From NCBI RefSeq assembly GCF_900099765.1, contig NZ_FNDX01000062.1, positions 1-32,022 on the forward strand: a stretch of DNA of 32,022 bases, read 5' to 3'. Positions 1 through 7,006 of the stretch are shown piece after piece. Each line of letters opens with the position of its first letter. Position 1 is the first letter of the stretch. The position numbers and the translations under genes were made by a program. The notes below the pieces were generated by a model. It saw only the letters and a program-made list of their open reading frames with translations. It had not been told where the DNA came from and did no database searches. Source of the DNA: Paenibacillus typhae (GTDB lineage: Bacteria; Bacillota; Bacilli; Paenibacillales; Paenibacillaceae).

Positions 1-312
1 CGAAGTGAATCGTCTGTGGGAAGGGAGTCCGAGGGGCTCATAGTACCAAGGAACCTAAGGACAACATAACCTTAGGGAGGGAAGGAGCCCTGCTTTGTTC
101 ATGTTTCACCAAGAGGTACGAGTCCGTGAATGCCCAAAGCGGCTAACGACACGCAAGAAAACACTCAAGAACTCGACAGGGGAAACTAGGTCATGGGCCA
201 AGGCCAGAATGCTGCATGCCCATGAATGACGAACATCGGAAAGCCGTATGAGGGAAAACCTCACGTACGGTTTGATGAGGAGGGGCTGAATTTATTCAGC
301 CCTTTACTCTAG
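1..312 (+). mobile_element. Group II intron, 3' portion (domains V and VI), no RT gene visible
   Basis: The stretch at 240-273 has the size and shape of a group II intron domain V: 34 nt, a catalytic AGC triad at 242-244, a lower stem AAGCCGT/ACGGTTT and an upper stem TGAGG/CCTCA closed by an A-rich loop. It is followed at 283-302 by a strong hairpin (GGGCTGAA/TTCAGCCC) and a CTTTACTCTA tail, as expected for domain VI with its branch-point adenosine. The 3' splice site is placed near 312 and is uncertain by a few bases. The element runs off the left edge. In ORF-bearing introns the reverse transcriptase lies in domain IV just before domain V, but all three forward frames over 1-240 carry stops and no RT C-terminus is visible. 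This copy is therefore ORF-less or internally deleted. It lies in the same orientation as spoIVA. Confidence 0.8.
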
Positions 313-314
313 CA

Positions 315-440
315 GGGGCTGTAAAAGCTACAAGGAAGTTCTATCCGCTATCTAACCTTCATATGCTGGATGAGAAGGTTTCCGGGTATCGTGAGCCCTT
401 TCTGTGCGCAATTGCTGCCGTGTGTGAAATTCCTGCATAA
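315..440 (+). pseudogene. Possible 3' tail of an unidentified gene downstream of the intron
   Basis: Immediately after the predicted intron 3' end, one frame stays open for about 41 codons to a TAA at 438-440. The residues look protein-like (for example FYPLSNLHMLDEKVSGYREP) but I recognise no family. If real, this is the 3' exon of a gene interrupted by the intron, with the 5' exon outside the window. It may equally be a chance open frame. A CCTTC/GAAGG inverted repeat lies inside it (around 355-380). Confidence 0.2.
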
Positions 441-455
441 AAAGCGCAGCTGCGG

Positions 456-484
456 GTCATAAATCCGTTCCGGATACATATGAT
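456..484 (+). promoter_or_regulatory. Candidate sigma-E promoter of spoIVA
   Basis: GTCATAAA at 456-463 and CATATGAT at 477-484, separated by 13 nt, resemble the mother-cell sigma-E pattern (-35 ending CATATT, -10 CATACAAT), matching the -10 at 6 of 8 positions. spoIVA is a sigma-E gene in B. subtilis. The predicted leader would be about 190 nt, which is long, and no other convincing promoter was seen between 313 and 681. Tentative. Confidence 0.3.
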
Positions 485-681
485 GATACTAGTCCAAATG
501 CATGTCCGAGCATTCGGAGTTTAGCGCGGGGCAAGAATGTTCCGCTTAGGCAGGCTAGGCTCCCTGGCGGGCAATGCCAAAGTCCGGTGGATGTCCTGCA
601 AGGGTCCGTTTACCGGCGGAACGCGAAGTCGATGCTCTTCAGGCATTTTTTCTTCGGAGTAATATGAGGAGGGGATCTCTT

Positions 682-2160
682 TTGGAAAAAGTGGATATTT
701 TCAAGGACATTGCCGAGCGTACCGGCGGAGACATTTATCTTGGCGTCGTCGGCGCGGTTCGCACGGGAAAATCGACATTCATCAAGCGCTTCATGGAGAC
801 GATTGTTCTGCCGAACATTACGAGCGAAGCAGACCGGGTAAGAGCTGTGGATGAACTGCCTCAGAGCGCAGCCGGCAAAACAATCATGACAACCGAGCCG
901 AAATTTGTACCGAACAACGCGGTGCAGATCAAGGTTGCGGAAGGCCTTGAAGTCAATGTAAGGCTGGTCGACTGTGTAGGTTACGCTGTTGAAGGAGCCA
1001 AGGGCTATGAGGATGAAAACGGGCCGCGCATGATTTCCACCCCGTGGTTTGAAGAACCGATTCCTTTCCAGGAGGCGGCGGAAATCGGCACACGCAAGGT
1101 CATTCAGGAGCATTCCACACTGGGTGTAGTCGTGACTACGGACGGCACGATCGCCGAAATTCCGCGGCACTCGTACATTGACTCGGAAGAGCGTGTAATC
1201 GCTGAGCTGAAGGAGGTCGGCAAGCCGTTTGTGCTTGTGATCAACTCCACCCGTCCGCGCAGTGAAGAGACCCAGCAGCTCCGCGGTGAGCTGGCTGCCA
1301 AATATGATATTCCGGTAATGACGCTCAGCGCCGCCAATATGTCGGAGGATGATGTGACCGGTGTGCTGCGGGAAGTGCTCTATGAGTTCCCGGTACATGA
1401 GGTTAATGTCAATCTGCCGAGCTGGGTAATGGTGCTTGGCGAGAACCACTGGCTGCGCAGCGCTTATGAAAATTCCGTCCGTGATACGGTAAAAGATATC
1501 CGCCGCCTGCGGGATGTGGACCGTCTGGTATCCCAGTTTACCGAATACGACTTCATCGACCGCGCAGGGCTCAGCGGCATGAATATGGGCCAGGGCGTGG
1601 CGGAGATTGACCTTTATGCACCGGAAGAGCTGTATGATCAGGTGCTGATGGAAGTGGTCGGCGTCGAGATCCGCGGCAAGGATCATCTGCTGCAGCTGAT
1701 GCAGGATTTCTCCCATGCCAAGCGTGAATATGACCGCTTCTCGGAAGCGCTGGAAATGGTCAAGACGACCGGATACGGCATCGCCGCCCCGTCGCTGGCT
1801 GAAATGGCGCTTGATGAGCCGGAGCTGATCCGCCAGGGCTCACGCTTCGGGGTCCGGCTGAAAGCGACAGCGCCGTCCATTCATATGATCCGTGTCGATG
1901 TGGAATCGGAATTCTCCCCGATCATCGGTACAGAGAAGCAGAGCGAAGAGCTGGTTCGCTATCTGATGCAGGACTTCGAGAACGACCCGATCAAAATCTG
2001 GGAATCCGACATTTTTGGCCGCTCGCTGCATTCCATCGTGCGTGAAGGCATTCAGGGCAAGATCGCCATGATGCCGGACAATGCCCGCTACAAGCTGCAG
2101 GAGACGCTTGGACGCATCATAAACGAGGGCTCTGGCGGACTTATTGCCATCATTTTATAA
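682..2160 (+). CDS. spoIVA: Stage IV sporulation protein A, spore coat morphogenetic ATPase
   Basis: SpoIVA is the mother-cell ATPase that polymerises on the forespore surface and forms the basement layer of the spore coat. The start is TTG 682, with AGGAGGGG at 667-674 upstream. This gives 492 residues, the same length as B. subtilis SpoIVA, and the family N-terminus MEKVDIFKDIAERTGG. An upstream in-frame ATG at 574 would add 36 residues with no resemblance to the family and no ribosome site. The Walker A motif GAVRTGKST carries the catalytic lysine at residue 30. The C-terminus (INEGSGGLIAIIL) is the conserved membrane-targeting end. The gene is monocistronic, closed by a terminator at 2194. 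It looks intact and close to the B. subtilis protein throughout, despite the intron upstream. Confidence 0.97.
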   Translation: MEKVDIFKDIAERTGGDIYLGVVGAVRTGKSTFIKRFMETIVLPNITSEADRVRAVDELPQSAAGKTIMTTEPKFVPNNAVQIKVAEGLEVNVRLVDCVGYAVEGAKGYEDENGPRMISTPWFEEPIPFQEAAEIGTRKVIQEHSTLGVVVTTDGTIAEIPRHSYIDSEERVIAELKEVGKPFVLVINSTRPRSEETQQLRGELAAKYDIPVMTLSAANMSEDDVTGVLREVLYEFPVHEVNVNLPSWVMVLGENHWLRSAYENSVRDTVKDIRRLRDVDRLVSQFTEYDFIDRAGLSGMNMGQGVAEIDLYAPEELYDQVLMEVVGVEIRGKDHLLQLMQDFSHAKREYDRFSEALEMVKTTGYGIAAPSLAEMALDEPELIRQGSRFGVRLKATAPSIHMIRVDVESEFSPIIGTEKQSEELVRYLMQDFENDPIKIWESDIFGRSLHSIVREGIQGKIAMMPDNARYKLQETLGRIINEGSGGLIAIIL

Positions 2161-2193
2161 AGCAGCAGGGCTGGTAAGACAGCCTGCATTCAG

Positions 2194-2222
2194 GAGAGCG
2201 GAATAATCCGCTCTCTTTTTTG
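2194..2222 (+). terminator. Intrinsic terminator after spoIVA
   Basis: GAGAGCGGA (2194-2202) pairs perfectly with TCCGCTCTC (2207-2215) around an ATAA loop, followed by a run of T. A second, weaker hairpin (2165-2187) precedes it. Confidence 0.9.
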
Positions 2223-2412
2223 TACTCTCGTAGAAGAATCTAACAATATTAGCCTATCATTTCAGTGTAACGGGCCTATTGAAATGCTACTTTCTGCTCC
2301 TTTTTTGAGTAACGCCTTGAAATTATGGGTGGGCTGTATTACTATAAGTTTGTTGCGCTTCTAGGAAGAGAGGCGTCCGTATCTAGTAATTAACGGGATT
2401 ATCACGTATATT

Positions 2413-2440
2413 TTGCGTTGAAACGGAAACAGTGTATGAT
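2413..2440 (+). promoter_or_regulatory. Candidate sigma-A promoter of hup
   Basis: TTGCGT (2413-2418), 16 nt, then TATGAT (2435-2440), placing the start about 25 nt before the hup gene. A weaker upstream pair, TTGAAA (2317-2322) and TACTAT (2340-2345) with a 17-nt spacer, could be a second promoter. The gap 2223-2412 has no gene; it contains only a CATTTCA/TGAAATG inverted repeat (2258-2264 and 2280-2286). Confidence 0.5.
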
Positions 2441-2471
2441 ACCGGAAATTTACCCAGGGAGGTGAGAAGAC

Positions 2472-2744
2472 ATGAATAAATCAGATTTGATCAACGTGGT
2501 TACAGAAGCAACTGAACTTCCCAAGAAGGATGCTACTAAAGCGGTAGACGCCGTTTTCGAAGCAATCACTAATGCTCTGCAGAGCGGTGACAAAGTGCAG
2601 CTGGTTGGCTTCGGAAACTTTGAAGTGCGCGAACGTTCCGCACGCAAAGGCCGCAACCCGCAGACTGGTGAAGAAATCGAAATTCCTTCCAGCAAAGTAC
2701 CTGCTTTCAAACCAGGTAAAGCGCTCAAAGACGGAATCAAATAG
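2472..2744 (+). CDS. hup: HU family DNA-binding protein (HBsu-type)
   Basis: HU is a small, abundant dimeric nucleoid protein that binds and bends DNA without strong sequence specificity. The 90-residue length is exactly that of the family. The sequence runs from MNKSDLINVVTE through GFGNFEVRERSARKGRNPQTG, the conserved DNA-clasping beta-arm with its proline near residue 63, to the family end PAFKPGKALKDGIK. A strong ribosome site, GGGAGGTGAG, precedes the ATG. It is monocistronic between a promoter at 2413 and a terminator at 2788. Its position between spoIVA and mtrB matches hbs in B. subtilis, except that folE, which follows hbs there, is missing here. Confidence 0.96.
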   Translation: MNKSDLINVVTEATELPKKDATKAVDAVFEAITNALQSGDKVQLVGFGNFEVRERSARKGRNPQTGEEIEIPSSKVPAFKPGKALKDGIK

Positions 2745-2787
2745 AGATTTCTACATATCGATCCTATATTCTTTCCGAGTCATAACG

Positions 2788-2816
2788 ATGCCGCCTTTTG
2801 GGCGGCATTTGTTTTT
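2788..2816 (+). terminator. Intrinsic terminator after hup
   Basis: ATGCCGCC (2788-2795) pairs with GGCGGCAT (2801-2808) around TTTTG, followed by a T-rich tail. Confidence 0.88.
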
Positions 2817-2907
2817 CCGAAGCCTAAACCAAGCACATGCTTCCAAAATCAGTTTTGTACGAAGCTGTTCATGAAGCCAGGCTCATAAACTTTTAGGAGG
2901 ATCAACC

Positions 2908-3156
2908 ATGACTGAGAAGAACAACGGCGTAAGTCCGGCACCTGCAGGCAGCGAGTACATTGTGGTCAAAGCCAAGGAGAACGGCGTCCAGGTCATCGGG
3001 CTTACCCGGGGGCATGATACTCGCTTTCACCACACCGAAAAGCTAGACAAGGGCGAGGTGCTGATCGCCCAGTTCACCGATCATACCTCAGCGATGAAAA
3101 TCCGCGGCAAGGCAGAAATCTGGAGCAAGCACGGACAACTGGAAAGTGAAAGCTGA
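2908..3156 (+). CDS. mtrB: Tryptophan RNA-binding attenuation protein TRAP
   Basis: TRAP forms an 11-subunit ring. When loaded with tryptophan it wraps RNA carrying about 11 GAG/UAG triplets and so attenuates trp transcription and blocks translation of trp-related genes. The 82 residues contain the family core GLTRGHDTRFHH, EKLDKGEVLIAQFTDHTSA and KIRGKAEI. The RNA-contacting residues known from B. subtilis (K37, K56, R58) align with K45, K64 and R66 here, and the tryptophan-pocket region is preserved. The N-terminus is about 8 residues longer than in B. subtilis. AGGAGG lies 10 nt before the ATG. It stands alone between two terminators, unlike the folE-mtrB operon of B. subtilis. Its expected target, the trpE leader, lies about 10 kb downstream at 13429-13497. 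Confidence 0.97.
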   Translation: MTEKNNGVSPAPAGSEYIVVKAKENGVQVIGLTRGHDTRFHHTEKLDKGEVLIAQFTDHTSAMKIRGKAEIWSKHGQLESES

Positions 3157-3182
3157 AAAGCAGGCATAGCCTGCTTTTTTTC
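3157..3182 (+). terminator. Intrinsic terminator after mtrB
   Basis: AAAGCAGGC (3157-3165) pairs perfectly with GCCTGCTTT (3169-3177) around ATA, followed by T's. The stem begins right after the stop codon. Confidence 0.92.
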
Positions 3183-3263
3183 AAAATATAACTAGATATA
3201 GGCAAGCCGGCAGGTTCGTATATTGTCACGGCCCGGCGGAAACGATGGATAAGGGGGCAGGCT

Positions 3264-3797
3264 ATGAACCGGGGCTGGCTGATCGGAATGGTGTTGCTGG
3301 TGACCGCTGCCTCTGCTGTAATTCTGCCGCAGATGGCTGCCCTTGAAGCCGCCCTGCCGCAGCATGCGGTGGAGACGCTTGGCGGTGACGGGACCATACT
3401 TGCAGATGAGAATATCGTAGATGCGCTAAGCAGCCTGCCCTTCAGTCTGGATATCGGAAGCGCCGGCTGGAAAAACGGGGTTTTATCGCTTGATCTCAAG
3501 GTAACCGGTAATGATCACGAGCCGGAGGAGCTGTACCGGAACATGGCGCTGGCGGTTTCTTTTGCATTCCAGGAGACGGACAATGTCAATCAGCTGCTGC
3601 TGCGGATTGTTGCGGAGGATAAATGGCTGGACAGCCGCCGTCTGCTGCTTGCGGGTGATATCCGCCGCACGGAATGGTCGCTCCGGCTTCAGGAGCTGCT
3701 GCAGACCACAGGCAACCGCCCTTTGCCTGAAGTTCTGAAGGAGGGCTTCCGTATTAGTGAAAGTGAGCTGTGGCGCAAGCAGTTCATTTATTCCTGA
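3264..3797 (+). CDS. Uncharacterised exported or membrane-anchored protein
   Basis: I do not recognise this 177-residue protein as a named family. It starts at an ATG with GGGGGCAGGCT upstream. Residues 4-22 (GWLIGMVLLVTAASAVILP) form one hydrophobic segment that could be an uncleaved signal anchor or a signal peptide; no lipobox cysteine is seen. The remainder is soluble-looking, with a leucine-rich mixed alpha/beta character, so it probably lies outside the cytoplasm. It ends about 30 nt before the hepS promoter and is convergent with nothing. It sits between mtrB and hepS, where B. subtilis has no equivalent gene. Codon use is like that of its neighbours. It is probably a real lineage-specific gene. 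Confidence 0.65.
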   Translation: MNRGWLIGMVLLVTAASAVILPQMAALEAALPQHAVETLGGDGTILADENIVDALSSLPFSLDIGSAGWKNGVLSLDLKVTGNDHEPEELYRNMALAVSFAFQETDNVNQLLLRIVAEDKWLDSRRLLLAGDIRRTEWSLRLQELLQTTGNRPLPEVLKEGFRISESELWRKQFIYS

Positions 3798-3825
3798 TGT
3801 GGGTAAAAGAAACTAGAACGTGCCA

Positions 3826-3855
3826 TGTGCGTGACAAAAAAACATGTGATATAAT
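3826..3855 (+). promoter_or_regulatory. Extended -10 promoter of the hepS-menG-mqn-hepT cluster
   Basis: A perfect TATAAT (3850-3855) is preceded by TG and one base (TGATATAAT), which makes an extended -10. The -35 region is weak (TGTGCG near 3826). The start would be near 3862, giving a leader of about 50 nt before the hepS ATG. Confidence 0.55.
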
Positions 3856-3910
3856 AGACAAGATTGTGAACAAAGATATTGTAATAACGTCAATGGCTTC
3901 GGAGGCTGAA

Positions 3911-4780
3911 ATGAAACCGTACCGCATACCGCAATTAGCTAAACCTTACACCGACTACGACATGATTCAGCGGCATACGGAACTGCCGCCTTTTTCAGAT
4001 GGTCGCAGTCATTTGTTATATATTTTTCTGAGTTACGGAAATGCGGGTGAAGACCGCAGCAAGGAGCTGTACACGCTGGTTACAGGTCTCGTTCAGCTTG
4101 CTCTCGACACGCATGAGAGCATTGAGCACGTGAGCGAGGATCCGGGCGGGGATGTCATGCGTTCCCGGCAGCTCAAGGTGCTGGCCGGCGACTATTTCAG
4201 CAGCTGGTTCTACCATCTGCTGGCCAAGAGCGGCCAAATCGGAATGGTGGGCAGCCTTAGCTCGGCCATCGCCGATTTTAACGTGATGAAAGCCCGGCTG
4301 TACAGCAAAATGAAGGAGCAGCTGCTCTCCTCGGAACAATACCTGCGGCATTCGGTACAGCTCAATATGCGGCTGTTCCTTTCTTTTACACCGCATATTG
4401 AAGAGAGCCTCACCGGCCTGTGGGAGAAGCTGCTGGCCGAATTCAGCCACTCTGAAACCATATGCGCCGAGCTGCGGCGCGGCAATGATCCGGCGGCGGC
4501 ACGGGACGGCTATTGCTACTGGAAGATACTCGAGAGTGCTGCCGAGGAAGAAACCATACTGCTCCGGGAGCAGCAGATTGACCTGAAGGACTGGAAAAAG
4601 CTCAAAATGAAATATAAATGCGATACCCTGCTGACCGACAAGCTGCACCAGTCGATTCAGTCCATTCAAGGACTTCTACAGGGTATTAAGGACGAGCATC
4701 TGGTAAGTGGGCTTAACACTGCTCTGGACCGCTTCCTCCTGCAGATGAAAATTTCCGGACAAGCAGCCGTGGAGGGGTAA
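3911..4780 (+). CDS. hepS: Heptaprenyl diphosphate synthase component I (HepS-like)
   Basis: HepS is the non-catalytic small subunit that pairs with HepT to build the long isoprenoid tail of menaquinone. The reading frame is open from 3770, but ATG 3911 is chosen: GGAGG sits 5 nt upstream, and the promoter candidate at 3826-3855 excludes earlier starts. This gives 289 residues, somewhat longer than the B. subtilis protein (about 250). The recognisable middle part has YTLVTGLVQLALDTHE, RSRQLKVLAGDYFSSWFYHLLAKSG and a helical C-terminal half, as in component 1 of heptaprenyl diphosphate synthases. It is followed after 3 nt by menG. The partner hepT lies 3 kb downstream with three quinone genes in between. 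Confidence 0.85.
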   Translation: MKPYRIPQLAKPYTDYDMIQRHTELPPFSDGRSHLLYIFLSYGNAGEDRSKELYTLVTGLVQLALDTHESIEHVSEDPGGDVMRSRQLKVLAGDYFSSWFYHLLAKSGQIGMVGSLSSAIADFNVMKARLYSKMKEQLLSSEQYLRHSVQLNMRLFLSFTPHIEESLTGLWEKLLAEFSHSETICAELRRGNDPAAARDGYCYWKILESAAEEETILLREQQIDLKDWKKLKMKYKCDTLLTDKLHQSIQSIQGLLQGIKDEHLVSGLNTALDRFLLQMKISGQAAVEG

Positions 4781-4783
4781 AGA

Positions 4784-5536
4784 ATGACAATAGAGAAGAC
4801 TTCCGCTCTGGGAGAAACGAAAGCACAGCCTAAAGAGCAATTTGTACATTCCGTGTTTGAGAGCATTGCCGGTAAATATGATCTGATGAATGATATCCTG
4901 AGCTTCCGCCGCCACAAGGCCTGGCGCAAATTCACAATGCGCAAGATGGCGATGAAACGCGGGGATTCTGCAGTGGATTTGTGCTGCGGTACCTGTGACT
5001 GGAGCATCGCGCTGGCTGAAGCAAGCCAGACCGGCTCTGTAGTGGGCCTGGATTTCAGCGCCGGCATGCTGGAAGTGGGACGCGGCAAGGTTGAGGCACA
5101 GGGCCTTCAGGACCGCATTTCACTGATTCAGGGCAACGCGATGGACCTGCCGTTCGGGGATAATTCCTTCGACTACGCAACGATAGGCTTCGGGCTTCGC
5201 AATGTGCCTGATCTCGTTCAAGTGCTGAACGAAATGAAGCGTGTGGTGAAACCCGGGGGAATGGTTGTCTGCCTGGAGCTGTCTAAGCCGATGAAGCAGC
5301 CATTCAAGGGCATTTATTATTTTTATTTCGAAAAGGTTCTTCCGCTTCTCGGCAAATTGTTTGCCAAGCGGTATGAGCAGTACAAATGGCTACCCGAATC
5401 ACTGGCCCTCTTCCCGGACAGAGAGCAGCTCGCGGTGATTTTCCGTGAAACCGGACTGACGAAAGTGGAATCCTTCCCCTTGACCGGAGGCATCGCAGCA
5501 CTACATATTGGGTTCAAGGAGAACTGTAATGTTTAA
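4784..5536 (+). CDS. menG: Demethylmenaquinone methyltransferase
   Basis: MenG (UbiE family) performs the last step of menaquinone synthesis, SAM-dependent C-methylation of demethylmenaquinone. The 250-residue protein has the family N-terminus (QFVHSVFESIAGKYDLMNDILSFRRHKAWR), a SAM-binding motif AVDLCCGTCDWS at about residues 63-74 (class I methyltransferase glycine-rich loop with unusual cysteines), and IGFGLRNVPD followed by KPGGMVVCLELSKP. GGAGGGG lies upstream of the ATG. It directly follows hepS (3-nt gap) and overlaps mqnP by 8 nt, so translational coupling is likely. The final step is shared by the classical and futalosine routes, so its presence does not tell which route is used. Confidence 0.95.
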   Translation: MTIEKTSALGETKAQPKEQFVHSVFESIAGKYDLMNDILSFRRHKAWRKFTMRKMAMKRGDSAVDLCCGTCDWSIALAEASQTGSVVGLDFSAGMLEVGRGKVEAQGLQDRISLIQGNAMDLPFGDNSFDYATIGFGLRNVPDLVQVLNEMKRVVKPGGMVVCLELSKPMKQPFKGIYYFYFEKVLPLLGKLFAKRYEQYKWLPESLALFPDREQLAVIFRETGLTKVESFPLTGGIAALHIGFKENCNV

Positions 5537-6401
5537 AAAAGTCGGCGTTTTTCTGCAAATGATCAAGTTTGAGCACACTGTTTTTGCTTTGCCTTTCGCC
5601 TTTATGGGCGCACTGCTGGGATCAGTCGTCATGTTCGGCGAATTGCCGTCATGGCCGCAGATCGGCTGGATTGTCGTCGCCATGTTCGGTGCACGGAGTG
5701 CGGCCATGGGTCTGAACCGGCTGATTGACCGGATCAGTGATGCGAAGAATCCCCGGACAGCCGGGAGAGCCATCCCCGCCGGCCTGCTCAAGGTCGGAGA
5801 AGTGTCGGTATTTATATTCATTTCCTTCTTCTTATTATTCTGGGCTGCCTTCAAGCTGAATCCCCTGTCGGCGAAGCTTCTGCCGGTAGCCGTTTTCCTG
5901 CTTGTGTTCTACTCGTTCACCAAACGGTTTACCTGGGCCTGCCACCTCATTCTCGGGCTGACGATTGCACTCGCACCGCTGGGCGGCTGGGTAGCGGTTA
6001 CAGGTAATGTGGACTGGACGGCGATGATCTTTTATTTCACGATTGTTTTCTGGACAGCCGGCTTTGATATTATCTACTCCTGCCAGGATGTCGAATTTGA
6101 TGAGCAGGAAGGCCTTTATTCAATCCCAGTCCGCTTTGGAGTCGCCCGTGCGCTGATTATTGCCAAGGCGTTCCATATTTTAACCGGAATCGGATTCATT
6201 TCGCTGCTCTTTATGGCAGACCTGAGCTGGTGGTATGTGGCGGGCATGATTATTGCATATATTATCCTGTTCTATGAGCATCATATCGTGTCTCCAAGCG
6301 ATTTAAGCCGCCTTCAGACGGCGTTCTTCACAATGAACGGTGTGCTCAGCATCGTGGTATTTTCCTTCACTCTGATTGACCTGGTGGTGCAGTTCAGATG
6401 A
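5529..6401 (+). CDS. mqnP: UbiA-family prenyltransferase, probably MqnP of the futalosine pathway
   Basis: This is an integral-membrane aromatic prenyltransferase of the UbiA family. The start ATG 5529 has AAGGAG 6 nt upstream and overlaps the end of menG; the protein has 290 residues. It shows the two aspartate-rich motifs: NRLIDRISDAKNPRTAGRAIP (first, NxxxDxxxD) and DIIYSCQDVEFDEQEGLYSIPVRFG (second), with roughly eight hydrophobic segments between and around them. The NPRTAGRAIP and EGLYSIP signatures are those of 4-hydroxybenzoate-type enzymes rather than MenA. Set between menG, ubiX and mqnA, the likely job is attaching the heptaprenyl chain to 1,4-dihydroxy-6-naphthoate or its carboxylated form. 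The family is certain; the exact substrate is inferred from context. Confidence 0.88.
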   Translation: MFKKVGVFLQMIKFEHTVFALPFAFMGALLGSVVMFGELPSWPQIGWIVVAMFGARSAAMGLNRLIDRISDAKNPRTAGRAIPAGLLKVGEVSVFIFISFFLLFWAAFKLNPLSAKLLPVAVFLLVFYSFTKRFTWACHLILGLTIALAPLGGWVAVTGNVDWTAMIFYFTIVFWTAGFDIIYSCQDVEFDEQEGLYSIPVRFGVARALIIAKAFHILTGIGFISLLFMADLSWWYVAGMIIAYIILFYEHHIVSPSDLSRLQTAFFTMNGVLSIVVFSFTLIDLVVQFR

Positions 6402-7006
6402 CCGGGCCAAAACCTAAACATTTTGTAGTTGGCATTACCGGGGCAAGCGGCGGGATTTACGGTGTTCGCCTGACAGAAACCCTGCTGTCGCTGGGATACA
6501 CTGTCCATCTTGTGGTCAGCAATGCGGGCTGGCGGGTGTTCAAGGAGGAGCTGGGTTTTAACGTCTCAGACCGGGAAGGCTTTTTGAACGCACGGTTCAG
6601 TGGCCATCCCGGTTCTCTGCTTTATCACCCGATTGCTGATATCGGCGCCTCCATAGCAAGCGGCTCCTTCCGGACGGAGGGAATGGTTATTATGCCTTGC
6701 TCCATGGGAACACTGTCTGCTGTAGCACATGGAAGCTCGGATAATCTGATGACACGGGCTGCTGATGTAATGCTGAAGGAAGGGCGCCCCCTGGTACTGG
6801 TGCCGCGTGAAACCCCGCTGCATGCCATTCATCTTGAGAACATGCTGAAGCTGTCCCGGCTTGGAGTGAAGCTTATTCCGGCGATGCCGGCATTCTACTT
6901 CGGTCCGAGCACTATGGATGACCTGGTGGACTTCATGGTCGGCAAGGTTCTCGACAGCTTCGGCATTGAGCACAGCCTATTCCGCAGATGGGGGGAAGAT
7001 GAATGA
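6398..7006 (+). CDS. ubiX: UbiX-type flavin prenyltransferase
   Basis: UbiX enzymes prenylate FMN to make the cofactor of UbiD-type decarboxylases. The 202-residue protein has the N-terminal flavin-binding motif VVGITGASGGIYGVRL, followed by FRTEGMVIMPCSMGTLSAVAHGSSDNLMTRAADVMLKE and VLVPRETPLHAIHLENMLKLS, all highly characteristic. It starts within the 4-nt ATGA overlap with mqnP and shares another ATGA with mqnA. In this setting it probably serves the decarboxylation step of the futalosine menaquinone pathway, where UbiX/UbiD homologues are known. No ubiD homologue lies in the window, so its partner must be elsewhere. Confidence 0.95.
   Translation: MTGPKPKHFVVGITGASGGIYGVRLTETLLSLGYTVHLVVSNAGWRVFKEELGFNVSDREGFLNARFSGHPGSLLYHPIADIGASIASGSFRTEGMVIMPCSMGTLSAVAHGSSDNLMTRAADVMLKEGRPLVLVPRETPLHAIHLENMLKLSRLGVKLIPAMPAFYFGPSTMDDLVDFMVGKVLDSFGIEHSLFRRWGEDE

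Noticed and set aside
610..1716. Long minus-strand open frame (368 codons) opposite spoIVA
   Set aside because: It is fully antisense to a highly conserved gene, has no ribosome site, and its histidine/arginine-rich translation looks like a shadow of codon bias.
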